Positions 6,727 through 15,746 of a stretch of 44,862 nucleotides of DNA are shown here, piece by piece (within the stretch, counting starts at the first letter, position 1; every line of letters starts with the position of its first letter). The DNA is from an uncultured Pelagibacteraceae bacterium (lineage in GTDB: Bacteria; Pseudomonadota; Alphaproteobacteria; Pelagibacterales; Pelagibacteraceae). The notes under the pieces are model-generated. The model was given only the letters and a program-made list of their open reading frames with translations. It ran no database searches and was not told the DNA's origin. A program made the position numbers and the translations under genes. Location of the stretch: assembly GCA_902559635.1 (NCBI GenBank), contig CACEIY010000007.1:1-44862 (forward strand), given 5' to 3'.

Positions 6727-7558
6727 AAAATTTATAAAAAAAGAAATTTAATTTACACATTAGTAAGCCAATAATATATCCTAAACTTAATTTAGGATCT
6801 TCTAATTCTCCATTAAAAAACTCATTAGATCTAAGATAATATTTTTTGAAAAATTTTATACTTATAGTCCATTTAAGTAAAAATGTTTTATGACCATCGT
6901 TCCAAACTTTTTTTCTTAGAGAGATCGAAGAAAAATGATATACTCTTGATTTTCCAAGACCTTTAAATAATCTGACACCTATTTTCCATAATTTCATATT
7001 TAAATCTGGATCTGAACCTAATCCAGGTCCATATTCTTCACTGAGACCACCAACTTTAATCCAAGTTTTTAAAGGGATTAATGAAGGAGCCCAAGTAGAA
7101 CCTTGAAAATCATTAAAATTAATTTTGTTAAAATTTTTTAATAGTTTTTCCTCATTAAACTCATCTATATTTTTTCCACAATCAAGATAAATAAAAGATT
7201 CAAAAGGCTGAATCATTGTTCCTGATAAAAAAAAATCTTTATTATCACTTTGAATATTAATTTCTTTTTCAAACTCAAGATCCCATCCTGGACAAAAATA
7301 CATATCGTCATGTGCATAAACTAAATATTTTTTTGTAGAAAGCTTAACAGCTTGATTCATAGCTTTACATAAACCTATATTTTCATGACTATGTGTAAAT
7401 TTGTATTTACTTTTATTGACAAAATCTAAAGTTCCATCAGAACCATTATTTACATGAATTATAATTTCATGATTGAGTTTTGAGTTTTTATTCAAACTTG
7501 AAAGGCACAATTTTAGATAATTAATATTATTAAAAGTTGGTATAATTATTGAAAACAT
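6716..7558 (-). CDS. family 2 glycosyltransferase
   Basis: A 280-residue GT-A fold protein. The N-terminus MFSIIIPTFNNINYLKLCLSSL, the nucleotide-binding HVNNGSDGTLDFV, and the metal-binding acidic motif in YAHDDMYFCPGWD (about residues 82-94) are those of GT2 enzymes, which move a sugar from a nucleotide donor. WAPSLIPLKTWIKVGGLSEEYGPGLGSDPDLNMKLWKIG is the expected acceptor-side region. Its start overlaps the stop of the upstream 706-residue glycosyltransferase by one base, so the two are probably co-translated and act on the same surface glycan. Acceptor and donor cannot be predicted. Confidence 0.88.
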   Translation of the reverse strand: MFSIIIPTFNNINYLKLCLSSLNKNSKLNHEIIIHVNNGSDGTLDFVNKSKYKFTHSHENIGLCKAMNQAVKLSTKKYLVYAHDDMYFCPGWDLEFEKEINIQSDNKDFFLSGTMIQPFESFIYLDCGKNIDEFNEEKLLKNFNKINFNDFQGSTWAPSLIPLKTWIKVGGLSEEYGPGLGSDPDLNMKLWKIGVRLFKGLGKSRVYHFSSISLRKKVWNDGHKTFLLKWTISIKFFKKYYLRSNEFFNGELEDPKLSLGYIIGLLMCKLNFFFYKFFKS

Positions 7559-9678
7559 TAATCTTTAAGCCAAATATATTTTCTATTAGATTTAAAATTA
7601 AATGTTTTATTAATAATGAAATCTGCAACAATTTTAGAATTTAAATATTTCAAATACTTTTCTTTTCCATTTTTAGCAATTCTACGCCTTAAAATATCGT
7701 TATTGGAATATTTGATAATTTTATTAGCCAAATCTTTTAAAGAATTATAAAAAATAACTTCGTTATTATTAAAAAAATCATTTAATTTTGTTTTTTTATC
7801 TATAAACGTTAATAAACCATTTGCGATTAATTGAGTAATTCTATCACTAGAATAGTACTTTATAGATTTACCTTGACTAAGATTTAAACCCATTTTTGAG
7901 TTAGACACTGCAACTTTAAAATTATCAGCCCATATAGGTTGAATGTTTTTAAGCCCATATAAATCATATTTTATATTAGGAGTTTTTTTGATTAATTTAT
8001 TAATAAATTTCTCTCTTTTATCAAATTTTCCTTTCTTTAAGTTTCCCCTATGAACCCCATGTGACATTGCAAAAAAAACATCATTTTTAAAATATTTTTT
8101 TTTATCAATGTTAAGATTTTCAAATGAGTTATCAGCTGGATTTGGTATATAAAAAATTTTATTTTTTTTTGGAAATTTTAATATGTCTGGTGAAGTTGTG
8201 CAAAAACTACAATCCACATAATTAATTTTGTCCAAAAATCTTTTTTTATTATGTTTCCATTCACTGTCCATTCTATCTAAAAACCATTGGGCAATTTTAA
8301 TATCTGGATATTCTTTTCTAATAAATGACAAAGTTTCTTTTTTAATAAGGTCAGCATGACCTAAAACTAAGAGATCAGGAACATAGTTTGAGATAATATC
8401 TATTAATTTTTTATTAAGTGTTTTTGAACCATCTATATCTCTTATAGATCTATAATAACTAATAATATCTCTATCGCTTAATGTTAAAACACTATGATTT
8501 AATCTTACAAAACCATTATTTATTCTACTACCAGTATTATAAAATAATCTTCCATTATGTCTTTCATTAAAATTAGTTACATGAAGTATTTTAAATTTAT
8601 CTTTCTTTTTTTTTAAGTTAAATTCTTTTTTTTTACCAATTAAAAATTCTCTATAAAAGTCTATTTTTTTTGATATAAATTTATTTGTAAGATAGAAATT
8701 TTTGTACGAATTTTTTTGTAATTTTGTTCTTATTGATTTTTTTTTTATCAATTTATCTAATGAGTTATATAAAGATTTTTGGTTTAACTTTCTTAAAATT
8801 ATTGCATCTGTAACTGTTTCTGGAAGGCCTCCCCTATTACTTATTATTACTGCACATCCTCTACTAGATGCTTCTAAGCTAGTTCTGCCAAATGGCTCTT
8901 CCCATCTTGAACATACAACTGTAATGCTAGTTTTTTTAAAATTATTTAAAACTTTATCATGATGCTGAAAACCCAATAAATTCAAATTTTTATGTTTAAA
9001 AATTAATTTTTCTCTTGGTTCATCACCAAAGACATTTGATTTCCAATCAGGATATTTATCTAATATTTTTGTAATTGTTTTGCCAAATATATCATAACCT
9101 TTAGCTCTATTTAATTTTCCAACAAATGTAATTATTTTTTCTTTATTTTTAAAATTTACTTTAACTTTGTTAGTAGACTGATAAATAACTGTGAGTTTAT
9201 TTGATTTATGATAAATTTTATCTAAATTAGTAATAAATCTTTTCTTAGACCACTCACTATTAAATATAATTTTATCAACTTTATTGATTAAATTCATTCT
9301 GTCTATTAATGTTTTTGAACCATTCATATTAAGTGGATCATTATGAAAATATAAAACAATTTTTGCTTTAGATTTTATATAAATTTGGTTTACGTATGAC
9401 GGTCTATTATGAATTTCAATAATATCTGATTTTTTTTTGTTTTCTTCAATTAGAAAACTTTCTACATAAATTTTACTACTACTTTTAAGCAGTTCTTTTT
9501 TAAATGGTAAATTTATATAATTATTAAGTAATTTTTTTTTATAATCTGTACTTCCGTATATCTTTATGTTTTTTTTATACTTACTACATAAAGTAGTATC
9601 CTTTACATAAATCGATACTGCACCTGGATATTCAGGAGAAAAGTTTTCTTTATAAGGTAATAAAATTGAAATTTTCAA
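7558..9678 (-). CDS. bifunctional glycosyltransferase (GT4 + CgeB-like)
   Basis: A 706-residue protein with two glycosyltransferase modules. Residues 1 to about 345 are a GT-B family 4 enzyme: FVGKLNRAKGYDIFGKTI in the donor domain and the E-x7-E motif in EEPFGRTSLEASSRGCAVIISNRGGLPET. After a Lys-rich linker (about 350-365), residues 365-700 form a CgeB/Glyco_trans_1_2-like module: ILHVTNFNERHNGRLFYNTG, LLVLGHADLI, IAQWFLDRMDSEWK, FYIPNPAD and RITQLIANGLLTFID. It probably adds two sugars in succession to a cell-surface polysaccharide or glycoprotein; this is inferred. It lies between the GT2 gene and a GIY-YIG gene on one strand. Confidence 0.85.
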   Translation of the reverse strand: MKISILLPYKENFSPEYPGAVSIYVKDTTLCSKYKKNIKIYGSTDYKKKLLNNYINLPFKKELLKSSSKIYVESFLIEENKKKSDIIEIHNRPSYVNQIYIKSKAKIVLYFHNDPLNMNGSKTLIDRMNLINKVDKIIFNSEWSKKRFITNLDKIYHKSNKLTVIYQSTNKVKVNFKNKEKIITFVGKLNRAKGYDIFGKTITKILDKYPDWKSNVFGDEPREKLIFKHKNLNLLGFQHHDKVLNNFKKTSITVVCSRWEEPFGRTSLEASSRGCAVIISNRGGLPETVTDAIILRKLNQKSLYNSLDKLIKKKSIRTKLQKNSYKNFYLTNKFISKKIDFYREFLIGKKKEFNLKKKKDKFKILHVTNFNERHNGRLFYNTGSRINNGFVRLNHSVLTLSDRDIISYYRSIRDIDGSKTLNKKLIDIISNYVPDLLVLGHADLIKKETLSFIRKEYPDIKIAQWFLDRMDSEWKHNKKRFLDKINYVDCSFCTTSPDILKFPKKNKIFYIPNPADNSFENLNIDKKKYFKNDVFFAMSHGVHRGNLKKGKFDKREKFINKLIKKTPNIKYDLYGLKNIQPIWADNFKVAVSNSKMGLNLSQGKSIKYYSSDRITQLIANGLLTFIDKKTKLNDFFNNNEVIFYNSLKDLANKIIKYSNNDILRRRIAKNGKEKYLKYLNSKIVADFIINKTFNFKSNRKYIWLKD

Positions 9679-9679
9679 A

Positions 9680-9928
9680 CTAATATTCCTGTTTTAATAA
9701 TTTTCGTAATTTATAATTTTTTTTTAATTTATTTTCTTCTATCATGGCTTCACTTTTTGTTTTATATTTTTTACTATATATAAGCTTCCATTTTCTACCT
9801 TTTGTGAATTTTGCACCTTTTCCTTTATTATGTAAAATAATTCTATTTGTTAAATTCTTTGTATAACCTACATAGGAAATTTTCTTATCTTTGTTATTAG
9901 AGACAATTAAATATACAAAAAAGGTCAT
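9680..9928 (-). CDS. GIY-YIG domain protein (UPF0213-like)
   Basis: An 82-residue single-domain protein of the GIY-YIG nuclease superfamily. The first strand FVYLIVSN and second strand SYVGYT carry the two name motifs in degenerate form. R29 in LTNRIILHN and a glutamate in AMIEENKLKK match the usual catalytic Arg and Glu. WKLIYSKKYKTKSEA is typical of the short UPF0213/YhbQ group, whose biological role is unsettled. It sits one base upstream of the large glycosyltransferase gene and four bases from tRNA-Glu, so it may be an island-boundary gene rather than part of glycan synthesis. Confidence 0.85.
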   Translation of the reverse strand: MTFFVYLIVSNNKDKKISYVGYTKNLTNRIILHNKGKGAKFTKGRKWKLIYSKKYKTKSEAMIEENKLKKNYKLRKLLKQEY

Positions 9929-9931
9929 TTA

Positions 9932-10006
9932 TGGCGGTCCCTAGGGGAATCGAACCCCTCTTTCGAGGATGAAAACCACGTGTCCTAACCGATAGACGAA
10001 GGGACC
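9932..10006 (-). tRNA. tRNA-Glu (anticodon TTC)
   Basis: A complete 75-base cloverleaf on the minus strand. The acceptor GGTCCCT pairs with AGGGACC, the discriminator is G, and CCA is encoded. The D-loop is CGTCTATCGGTTAGGACA, the anticodon loop TTTTCAT gives TTC, and the T arm is AGGGG-TTCGATT-CCCCT. It marks the right border of the accessory stretch that starts with the recombinase. Confidence 0.97.
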
Positions 10007-10042
10007 GAATGAGAGGTTTTTTATTTCATAAAAGCTTATTAA

Positions 10043-11746
10043 TCAAGTATTATTAGGAAAACAAATTACATCAACTATTTCTAATTGAATATTTGTTTTA
10101 TTATTCCAATTATTTTGATTCATTTTGGCTAAAATACTAATTTCTTTTTTTTGATTAAGTAAATTAAGAGAGATTGAGGATTCAATAGGATTAAATGATA
10201 TAGCTTTGATTAATTTATTTGTTTTAGATTTAACAAAACAAGAGATAAATTTTTCTTTAATTATAAAAGGTTTTATAATCTTTACATTTTCAATTAAAAA
10301 AATAATCTTATTATTTTGATTTCCAAATGGAGCTAGCTTATTTATATCTTCAAAAAAACTCATATTAATTGAACTAAACGAAATTTTAGATATGTATTTA
10401 TTAGAATTTAACAAATTTTTGTTTGTATAAATTTCATTTAAAAAATTTTTAAATTTATCAATATTTTTTTTTTGTAGTGTGAGTCCTGCTGCTAAATTAT
10501 GACCTCCACCAGATATTAAGATTTTATTATTTATAGCTCTATTAATATATTGGCCAATATTAAATGATGATACAGATCTGGCAGATCCTTTGATTAAATC
10601 TTTAGATTTAGTAAAAACAATTGCAGGCTTATTAAAAAATTCTTTTAATTTAGAAGCAATGATTCCAATTATTCCCTCTGGTATTTCATTATCAAAGTAA
10701 AATATTATACCTTTTTCATGAGTTAATTTTTTAAATTTAATTTTGTTAATTACTATATTTTCAATAATTTTTCTTTTTTTATTAAATTCAAAAAGTTTGT
10801 TAGTAATTTCATTTATATTTTTTTCATTACTACTTGTTAAAAGTTTTATAACATTGTTTGCATTACTAATACGACCAGCCGAATTAATTGTTGGTGCAAT
10901 TATGTATGAAAGATCATCAAAATCTAATTTTTTATTAAGATTATTTAGTTTGAATATCATTTTAAAAAAAAGGTTTTTGTTTATATCAAATCTTTTAATT
11001 ATTTTTTTTAATAAAAATCTATTGTTTTCTCTTAAAGGCATAACGTCCGCAAGAGTAGCAAGAGCAACATAAATAAGTTGATCTGCAATTGTAATTTTGG
11101 AATTATTTTTTCTATTATAAAAATCTAAAAATAAATAAGTTAAAAAAGCAGAACAATAATAATCATAGTGTCTATAATCACATTCTTTTTTTGGATTAAT
11201 TACTATGTTTGCTTTAGGGTAAGGTTTGCTAATGTTATGATGATCAATAATTATTGAATCAATTTTATTATTTTTTAAAAATTCCACTGAATTATTTGAA
11301 TTTGATCCACAATCTACCATAATAATTAATTTCGGAAATTTTTCTTTAACTAATTTTTTTATCAATTTGATACTGGCTCCATAACCATCTTTTAATCTAT
11401 CAGGAATATAATATGATGAATTAATATTATGTTTATTAAGAAAATTTATGATTAAAGATGTTGAAATACATCCATCTACATCGTAATCACCTATAACTAA
11501 AATTTTACTTTGATTATCTATATTCTTTTTCAAAATTTCAGCTGCTATTTTAAAATCATTATTTTTTAAAAAAGGATTTGTAAAATCAACATTATTCTCA
11601 ATTGAATAAATTTCTCTATTTGAAAAATTTCTATATATAATTAGCTTAGATAATATTTCAGAAAAATTATTATCAATCTTTACTTTATCTAGTAATCTTT
11701 TATTTACTGAAATTTCTTCCCAGCATTTACCGGAAACTGATATCAT
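10043..11746 (-). CDS. recJ: single-stranded-DNA 5'-3' exonuclease RecJ
   Basis: RecJ degrades single-stranded DNA from the 5' end in recombination (RecFOR) and mismatch or base-excision repair. The 567-residue protein has the DHH-family metal motifs GDYDVDG (86-92), MVDCGS (about 143-148) and IIDHH (166-170). The DHHA1 signature SGGGHNLAAGL and a C-terminal OB-like region follow. The start overlaps the glpX stop by four bases. In many alphaproteobacteria recJ follows glpX, as here. Very Lys/Asn-rich composition matches the genome, with no sign of transfer. Confidence 0.93.
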   Translation of the reverse strand: MISVSGKCWEEISVNKRLLDKVKIDNNFSEILSKLIIYRNFSNREIYSIENNVDFTNPFLKNNDFKIAAEILKKNIDNQSKILVIGDYDVDGCISTSLIINFLNKHNINSSYYIPDRLKDGYGASIKLIKKLVKEKFPKLIIMVDCGSNSNNSVEFLKNNKIDSIIIDHHNISKPYPKANIVINPKKECDYRHYDYYCSAFLTYLFLDFYNRKNNSKITIADQLIYVALATLADVMPLRENNRFLLKKIIKRFDINKNLFFKMIFKLNNLNKKLDFDDLSYIIAPTINSAGRISNANNVIKLLTSSNEKNINEITNKLFEFNKKRKIIENIVINKIKFKKLTHEKGIIFYFDNEIPEGIIGIIASKLKEFFNKPAIVFTKSKDLIKGSARSVSSFNIGQYINRAINNKILISGGGHNLAAGLTLQKKNIDKFKNFLNEIYTNKNLLNSNKYISKISFSSINMSFFEDINKLAPFGNQNNKIIFLIENVKIIKPFIIKEKFISCFVKSKTNKLIKAISFNPIESSISLNLLNQKKEISILAKMNQNNWNNKTNIQLEIVDVICFPNNT

Positions 11747-12687
11747 CCAATATCTTGTAAAGATTTGATTATTTTTTTCATTTTGGAAGACTTATGTGTA
11801 ATTAATGTTTCTGAATAAAATTTTTTATCTTCAATATTAATTCCCTTTACCAAATCTCCTGTAGTTATTCCTGTAGCACAAAATATTGAGTCTCCAGAAA
11901 CAATTTCGTTTAATTCATATTTTTTTTTAAAATCAATAATTCCCATTTGACTTGCTCTTAACTTATCTTTATCTGTTTCAAAAATAAATCTACCTTGAAA
12001 ATAACAATCAAAAACATCAAGAGCAGACGCTGCCAAAACGCCTTCAGGTCCTCCTCCAATACCTAAGAAAATATCAATATTAAATTTTTCTTGAGATACC
12101 AGCAAAGCTCCAGATATATCACCATCACTAATTAATTTAAGATTAACTTTTAATCTAATTAATTCATCTATTATTTTTTTATGTCTTGGCCTATCTAGAA
12201 TACAGGCAGTAAGTTCATGGGGTTGTTTATTCTTATATTCTGATAAATTATAAATATTTTGTTTTATAGTATTGTCCAAATCAACAACGTTCTTATTAGA
12301 ACCTAGTATTGCAATTTTATCCATGTAAGTTTCAGGGGCATTAAATAAATTATTTTTTTCTGCTACAGCTATTACTGATAATGCACCTGGCAAATTATTT
12401 GCTGCAAAATTAGTTCCTTCTAATGGATCTACTGCTATATCAAGTTCTGGTCCATTATTCGTTCCTAATTTTTCTCCAATATACAACATTGGAGCATTGT
12501 CTAGCTCACCCTCTCCTATTACAATTTGACCTTTCATGTCAATTTTATTTAATTCTTTTCTCATAGCATCCACTGCTGCCTTATCAGCAGCAATTTTATC
12601 TTTTTTTCCAACGAAATAATGTGATGCTAAAGCTGCTTTTACTGAAACCTTATGAAAAAGATCTATGAATTTTTTATCTATGCCCAT
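11743..12687 (-). CDS. glpX: class II fructose-1,6-bisphosphatase
   Basis: This enzyme hydrolyses fructose-1,6-bisphosphate to fructose-6-phosphate for gluconeogenesis. The 314 residues match the GlpX family: GEGELDNAPML (58-68), the metal-binding DPLEGTNFAANN (87-98), ISDGDISGAL, and IGGGPEGVLAASAL. No class I FBPase features are present. The start codon shares a base with the stop of the SbmA/BacA-like gene, and its stop overlaps recJ, so it is the centre of a minus-strand operon. In alphaproteobacteria it is often next to hom; here hom is about 9 kb away on the other strand. Confidence 0.94.
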   Translation of the reverse strand: MGIDKKFIDLFHKVSVKAALASHYFVGKKDKIAADKAAVDAMRKELNKIDMKGQIVIGEGELDNAPMLYIGEKLGTNNGPELDIAVDPLEGTNFAANNLPGALSVIAVAEKNNLFNAPETYMDKIAILGSNKNVVDLDNTIKQNIYNLSEYKNKQPHELTACILDRPRHKKIIDELIRLKVNLKLISDGDISGALLVSQEKFNIDIFLGIGGGPEGVLAASALDVFDCYFQGRFIFETDKDKLRASQMGIIDFKKKYELNEIVSGDSIFCATGITTGDLVKGINIEDKKFYSETLITHKSSKMKKIIKSLQDIG

Positions 12688-13679
12688 TAAGTTGTTGTCA
12701 AAGTTTCACTTCTTATTTTTAATTTTTCTTCAAATTCACGTAATCGTTTCCAAACAGAAATTAATTCAACAATAGTAGACCAACTTTTTACTAAATATTG
12801 AAGTGAGCCCTCTACTCTTCCAAAAGCTCTTGTAATTTGTTGAACAAATCCTAATGTTATAGCTCCTGTTACAATTGTTGGGGCTAATGCTAAATAAGGA
12901 ACTATTACCATTCCTTGAAAATAACTCCACTTAACTGTATTAAAATATAAATAATGAAAATAAGATTTATAATGAATTCCTCTAACGCGGTTATATAATT
13001 GTCCAATAGTTGGTGGTGCTGCTCTAATAGGATCATCTTCTCCATGAACTAATTCTTTTCTATATCCTGCTTCCTCTTTTTGAATATCATATTCAATACC
13101 TGGTAATTTAATACCTACTGCTGCAAGTAATAATGTTCCACCTAAAGCTGAGATTATTGCAACCCAAACTAATGCGTGTTCAACTTCTCCAATCCAAGGA
13201 AGTACATCTATTTGTTTGGACAGGCCCCATAAAATAGGCGTAAAAGCAATTAATGTCATAATACTATCTAATAAACCTGTACCTAATCCTTCCATTATTC
13301 TGGCAAACTTTAAAGTATCCTCTTGAACTCTTTGAGATGCACCTTCAGTTAGGCGAGCTTTTAACCACTGCTCATGATAATAATCTGCCATTGCAGTACG
13401 CCATCTAAAAACCCAATGACTTGTAAAAAATCCTGTGAATACAGCTATCAAAATCCATAAAGCTGCAATTTTAGCAAATGTAAATAGATAACCAATGAAT
13501 TCAGTTTCTGAAACTGAATTTGGAGTTGTTAGTGCTTTTTGTAGAGTATCATAAAATTCTCCAAACCATTCATTTATTTTTACATCTAATTGCACTTGGT
13601 ACCATGTAGAAATTAAAATAAAAATTGAACCAAATATGCTCCAAAGGAACCATTGTTTTTGAGTAAAAAATTTAAACAT
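12687..13679 (-). CDS. SbmA/BacA-like peptide transporter
   Basis: A 330-residue membrane protein of the SbmA/BacA family, which imports peptide antibiotics and other peptides using the proton gradient and resembles the membrane half of ABC exporters without an ATPase. Visible landmarks are the N-terminal helix with STWYQVQLDVKINEWFGEFYDTLQKAL, FFTSHWVFRWRTAMADYYHEQWL, RVQEDTLKFARIMEGLGTGLLDSIMTLIAF and the C-terminal FGRVEGSLQYLVKSWSTIVELISVWKRLREFE. About six or seven hydrophobic segments occur. Its composition is less Lys/Asn-rich than its neighbours, which may reflect membrane constraints or later acquisition. No nucleotide-binding domain follows. Confidence 0.85.
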   Translation of the reverse strand: MFKFFTQKQWFLWSIFGSIFILISTWYQVQLDVKINEWFGEFYDTLQKALTTPNSVSETEFIGYLFTFAKIAALWILIAVFTGFFTSHWVFRWRTAMADYYHEQWLKARLTEGASQRVQEDTLKFARIMEGLGTGLLDSIMTLIAFTPILWGLSKQIDVLPWIGEVEHALVWVAIISALGGTLLLAAVGIKLPGIEYDIQKEEAGYRKELVHGEDDPIRAAPPTIGQLYNRVRGIHYKSYFHYLYFNTVKWSYFQGMVIVPYLALAPTIVTGAITLGFVQQITRAFGRVEGSLQYLVKSWSTIVELISVWKRLREFEEKLKIRSETLTTT

Positions 13680-13682
13680 CTA

Positions 13683-13964
13683 TTATCTTAAAAAATTATC
13701 TGCGTAAGATTTTTTAACAGTTTTTCTCTTACGGGGTTCAATAATTTCAAAATTGATTTTTTTTTTTTTAGCATAATTAATTGCTAATTCTTTAGAAGAA
13801 AATTCTAATTTCAATTCAGTATAGGTATCGTTAGAACTTTCCCATCCCATTAAAGGATTTTTTGTTGGATTATTTGTTTCGTATTCTAAAAGCCATTTGT
13901 CAGTTTTACCAGTGCCTGATTGCATTGGACTTTTATTAGGTTTATAAATTTTTGCTTTTTTCAT
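13683..13964 (-). CDS. NADH dehydrogenase accessory subunit, NDUFS4-like
   Basis: A 93-residue protein of the ETC complex I subunit family (NDUFS4, 18-kDa subunit), an accessory peripheral-arm subunit shared by alphaproteobacteria and mitochondria. AKIYKPNKSPMQSGTGKTDKWLLEYE, NPLMGWESSNDTYTELKLEFSSKELAINYAKK and a basic end with KKSYADNFLR fit the family closely. It starts four bases from tRNA-Pro and lies three bases before the SbmA/BacA-like gene. It is likely soluble and binds the matrix-side or cytoplasmic-side arm near the NADH site. Confidence 0.88.
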   Translation of the reverse strand: MKKAKIYKPNKSPMQSGTGKTDKWLLEYETNNPTKNPLMGWESSNDTYTELKLEFSSKELAINYAKKKKINFEIIEPRKRKTVKKSYADNFLR

Positions 13965-13967
13965 AAA

Positions 13968-14044
<77 letters not shown>

Positions 14045-14138
14045 AAGATTGTACTATTACAGTACTTATTAAATTTTTAAAAGTATAAAGATTGCTTTAA
14101 TTAAGAGTAATTTTTAAAGTATATGATATAAAAAACCA

Positions 14139-14561
14139 ATGATTATAGAATGCCCAAACTGTAATAAAAAATTCAAGGTTGAATCATCTTTGATACCAGA
14201 ATCTGGCAGAAACATTCAGTGTGGTTCGTGTAATCACATTTGGTTTTATAAGGAAAAGGAAAATATTTCAAATGATACAACAAAAATACAGATTCAAAAC
14301 GTAATTGATAAAAAACAAAATCAAAAAAATTCTGAAATTAAAATTAAAAAAAGTATTAAATCAAATAAAAATACATTTAACTTCAATAAAATATTATCGT
14401 ATTTAATAGTAGGAATTATTTCATTTGTAGCTTTAGTAATTATTCTTGATACTTTTAAATCACCATTAACAAATATTTTTCCTAAATTAGAATTTGTCTT
14501 GTTTAATTTATTTGAAACATTAAAAGATATATTTCTTTTTTTTAAAAATTTATTACAATAA
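14139..14561 (+). CDS. MJ0042-type zinc-ribbon membrane protein
   Basis: A 140-residue protein with an N-terminal zinc ribbon: C5-x2-C8 and C28-x2-C31 in the pattern MIIECPNCNKKF and NIQCGSCNHIWFYK, which is the MJ0042/zinc_ribbon_5 family common in alphaproteobacteria. A charged Lys/Asn-rich linker follows, then a single transmembrane helix (about 87-107), then a short amphipathic tail. The ribbon would face the cytoplasm. Function is unknown; related proteins lie near division and transport genes. It is three bases upstream of nhaA and probably in one transcript. Confidence 0.85.
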   Translation: MIIECPNCNKKFKVESSLIPESGRNIQCGSCNHIWFYKEKENISNDTTKIQIQNVIDKKQNQKNSEIKIKKSIKSNKNTFNFNKILSYLIVGIISFVALVIILDTFKSPLTNIFPKLEFVLFNLFETLKDIFLFFKNLLQ

Positions 14562-14564
14562 ATA

Positions 14565-15737
14565 ATGATTGATTATATTTCTAAACCATTTAAATGGTTC
14601 TTTAAATTAGAAGCTGCTAGTGGACTTATATTGTTATTTGCTGCAATAGTTGCATTAATTATTAGTAACTCGAGTTTAGCAGAATTATATTTTTCAACAT
14701 TAGATAAGTATTTATTTATAGGAATAAATAATTTTGGATTGAAATTATCAGTTCTCCATTGGATCAATGATGCCTTAATGGCAATATTCTTTTTTTTCGT
14801 TACTTTAGAAATAAAAAGAGAATTCTTACAAGGAGAACTTTCAAACATAAAACAAGCTTTATTACCAATAATTGCTGCTGTAGGTGGTATGCTTATACCA
14901 GCTTTGTTTTATGTTTTCATAAATCTAGGCGATAGTGAAACTTTAAATGGATGGGCTATACCTTCTGCAACTGATATTGCTTTTTCTTTAGGAGTTTTAT
15001 CTTTGCTCGGTAAAAGAGTTCCTTTGTCATTAAAAGTGTTCTTAACCGCTCTTGCGATAATTGATGATCTAGGAGCAATTGTAATTATTGCTCTATTCTA
15101 TTCTGGAGATTTAAGTATCAAGTATTTAAGTTTAATGTTGTTAGCATTTATTATCTTGTTAGTAACAAACAAATTTAACATTAAAAAATTTCTTCCTTAT
15201 TTAATTATTGGTATTTTTCTTTGGGATTTTACTCATAACTCAGGTATCCACGCTACTATTGCAGGAGTACTTTTGGCAATGACAATACCTCATAGAAAAA
15301 AAGAGAAAGATTTTTCTTTATTAATTAAAATTGAGCATGCAATTAGTCCATATGTTGCATTTGGTATAATGCCATTATTTGCCTTTGCCAACGCAGGTGT
15401 ATCTTTAGAAGGTTTATCTTTTGCATCATTATTAGATAAAGTGCCACTAGGAATATTATTAGGATTGTTTTTAGGTAAACAGTTAGGTGTTTTTCTTTTC
15501 TCTTATATATCTATAAAATTAAAAATTGCACAAATGCCTAACAATTCAAATTGGTTTAATTTTTATGGGGTTGGTGTATTAACAGGAATTGGTTTTACTA
15601 TGAGTCTTTTTGTTGGAAATTTAGCATTTGTAGAAAATATGCAATATATGGATGGTGTAAAAATAGGTGTATTAACTGGGTCATTATTATCCACTTTATT
15701 TGGTTACTTTCTTATATTACTTACTCCAAATAAGTAA
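14565..15737 (+). CDS. nhaA: Na+/H+ antiporter NhaA
   Basis: An electrogenic sodium/proton exchanger of the inner membrane that expels Na+ and controls internal pH, which fits a marine organism. The 390 residues match the family length and have 11-12 hydrophobic helices. The paired aspartates of the ion site are in ALAIIDDLGAIVIIALFY. SATDIAFSLGVLSLLGKRVPLSLKVFLTALA and GVGVLTGIGFTMSLFVGNLAF are strongly conserved stretches. A glutathione peroxidase gene follows nine bases later. Confidence 0.95.
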   Translation: MIDYISKPFKWFFKLEAASGLILLFAAIVALIISNSSLAELYFSTLDKYLFIGINNFGLKLSVLHWINDALMAIFFFFVTLEIKREFLQGELSNIKQALLPIIAAVGGMLIPALFYVFINLGDSETLNGWAIPSATDIAFSLGVLSLLGKRVPLSLKVFLTALAIIDDLGAIVIIALFYSGDLSIKYLSLMLLAFIILLVTNKFNIKKFLPYLIIGIFLWDFTHNSGIHATIAGVLLAMTIPHRKKEKDFSLLIKIEHAISPYVAFGIMPLFAFANAGVSLEGLSFASLLDKVPLGILLGLFLGKQLGVFLFSYISIKLKIAQMPNNSNWFNFYGVGVLTGIGFTMSLFVGNLAFVENMQYMDGVKIGVLTGSLLSTLFGYFLILLTPNK

Positions 15738-15746
15738 TTTTAATAA

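Noticed and set aside
9932..10006. tRNA-Glu as integration site with flanking direct repeat
   Set aside because: I looked for a copy of the tRNA 3' end near the recombinase and in the 5.3-5.8 kb region and saw none.
10743..11072. 109-codon hydrophobic frame opposite recJ
   Set aside because: It is a Phe/Leu/Ile-rich shadow of Lys/Asn-rich recJ codons with no independent signal.
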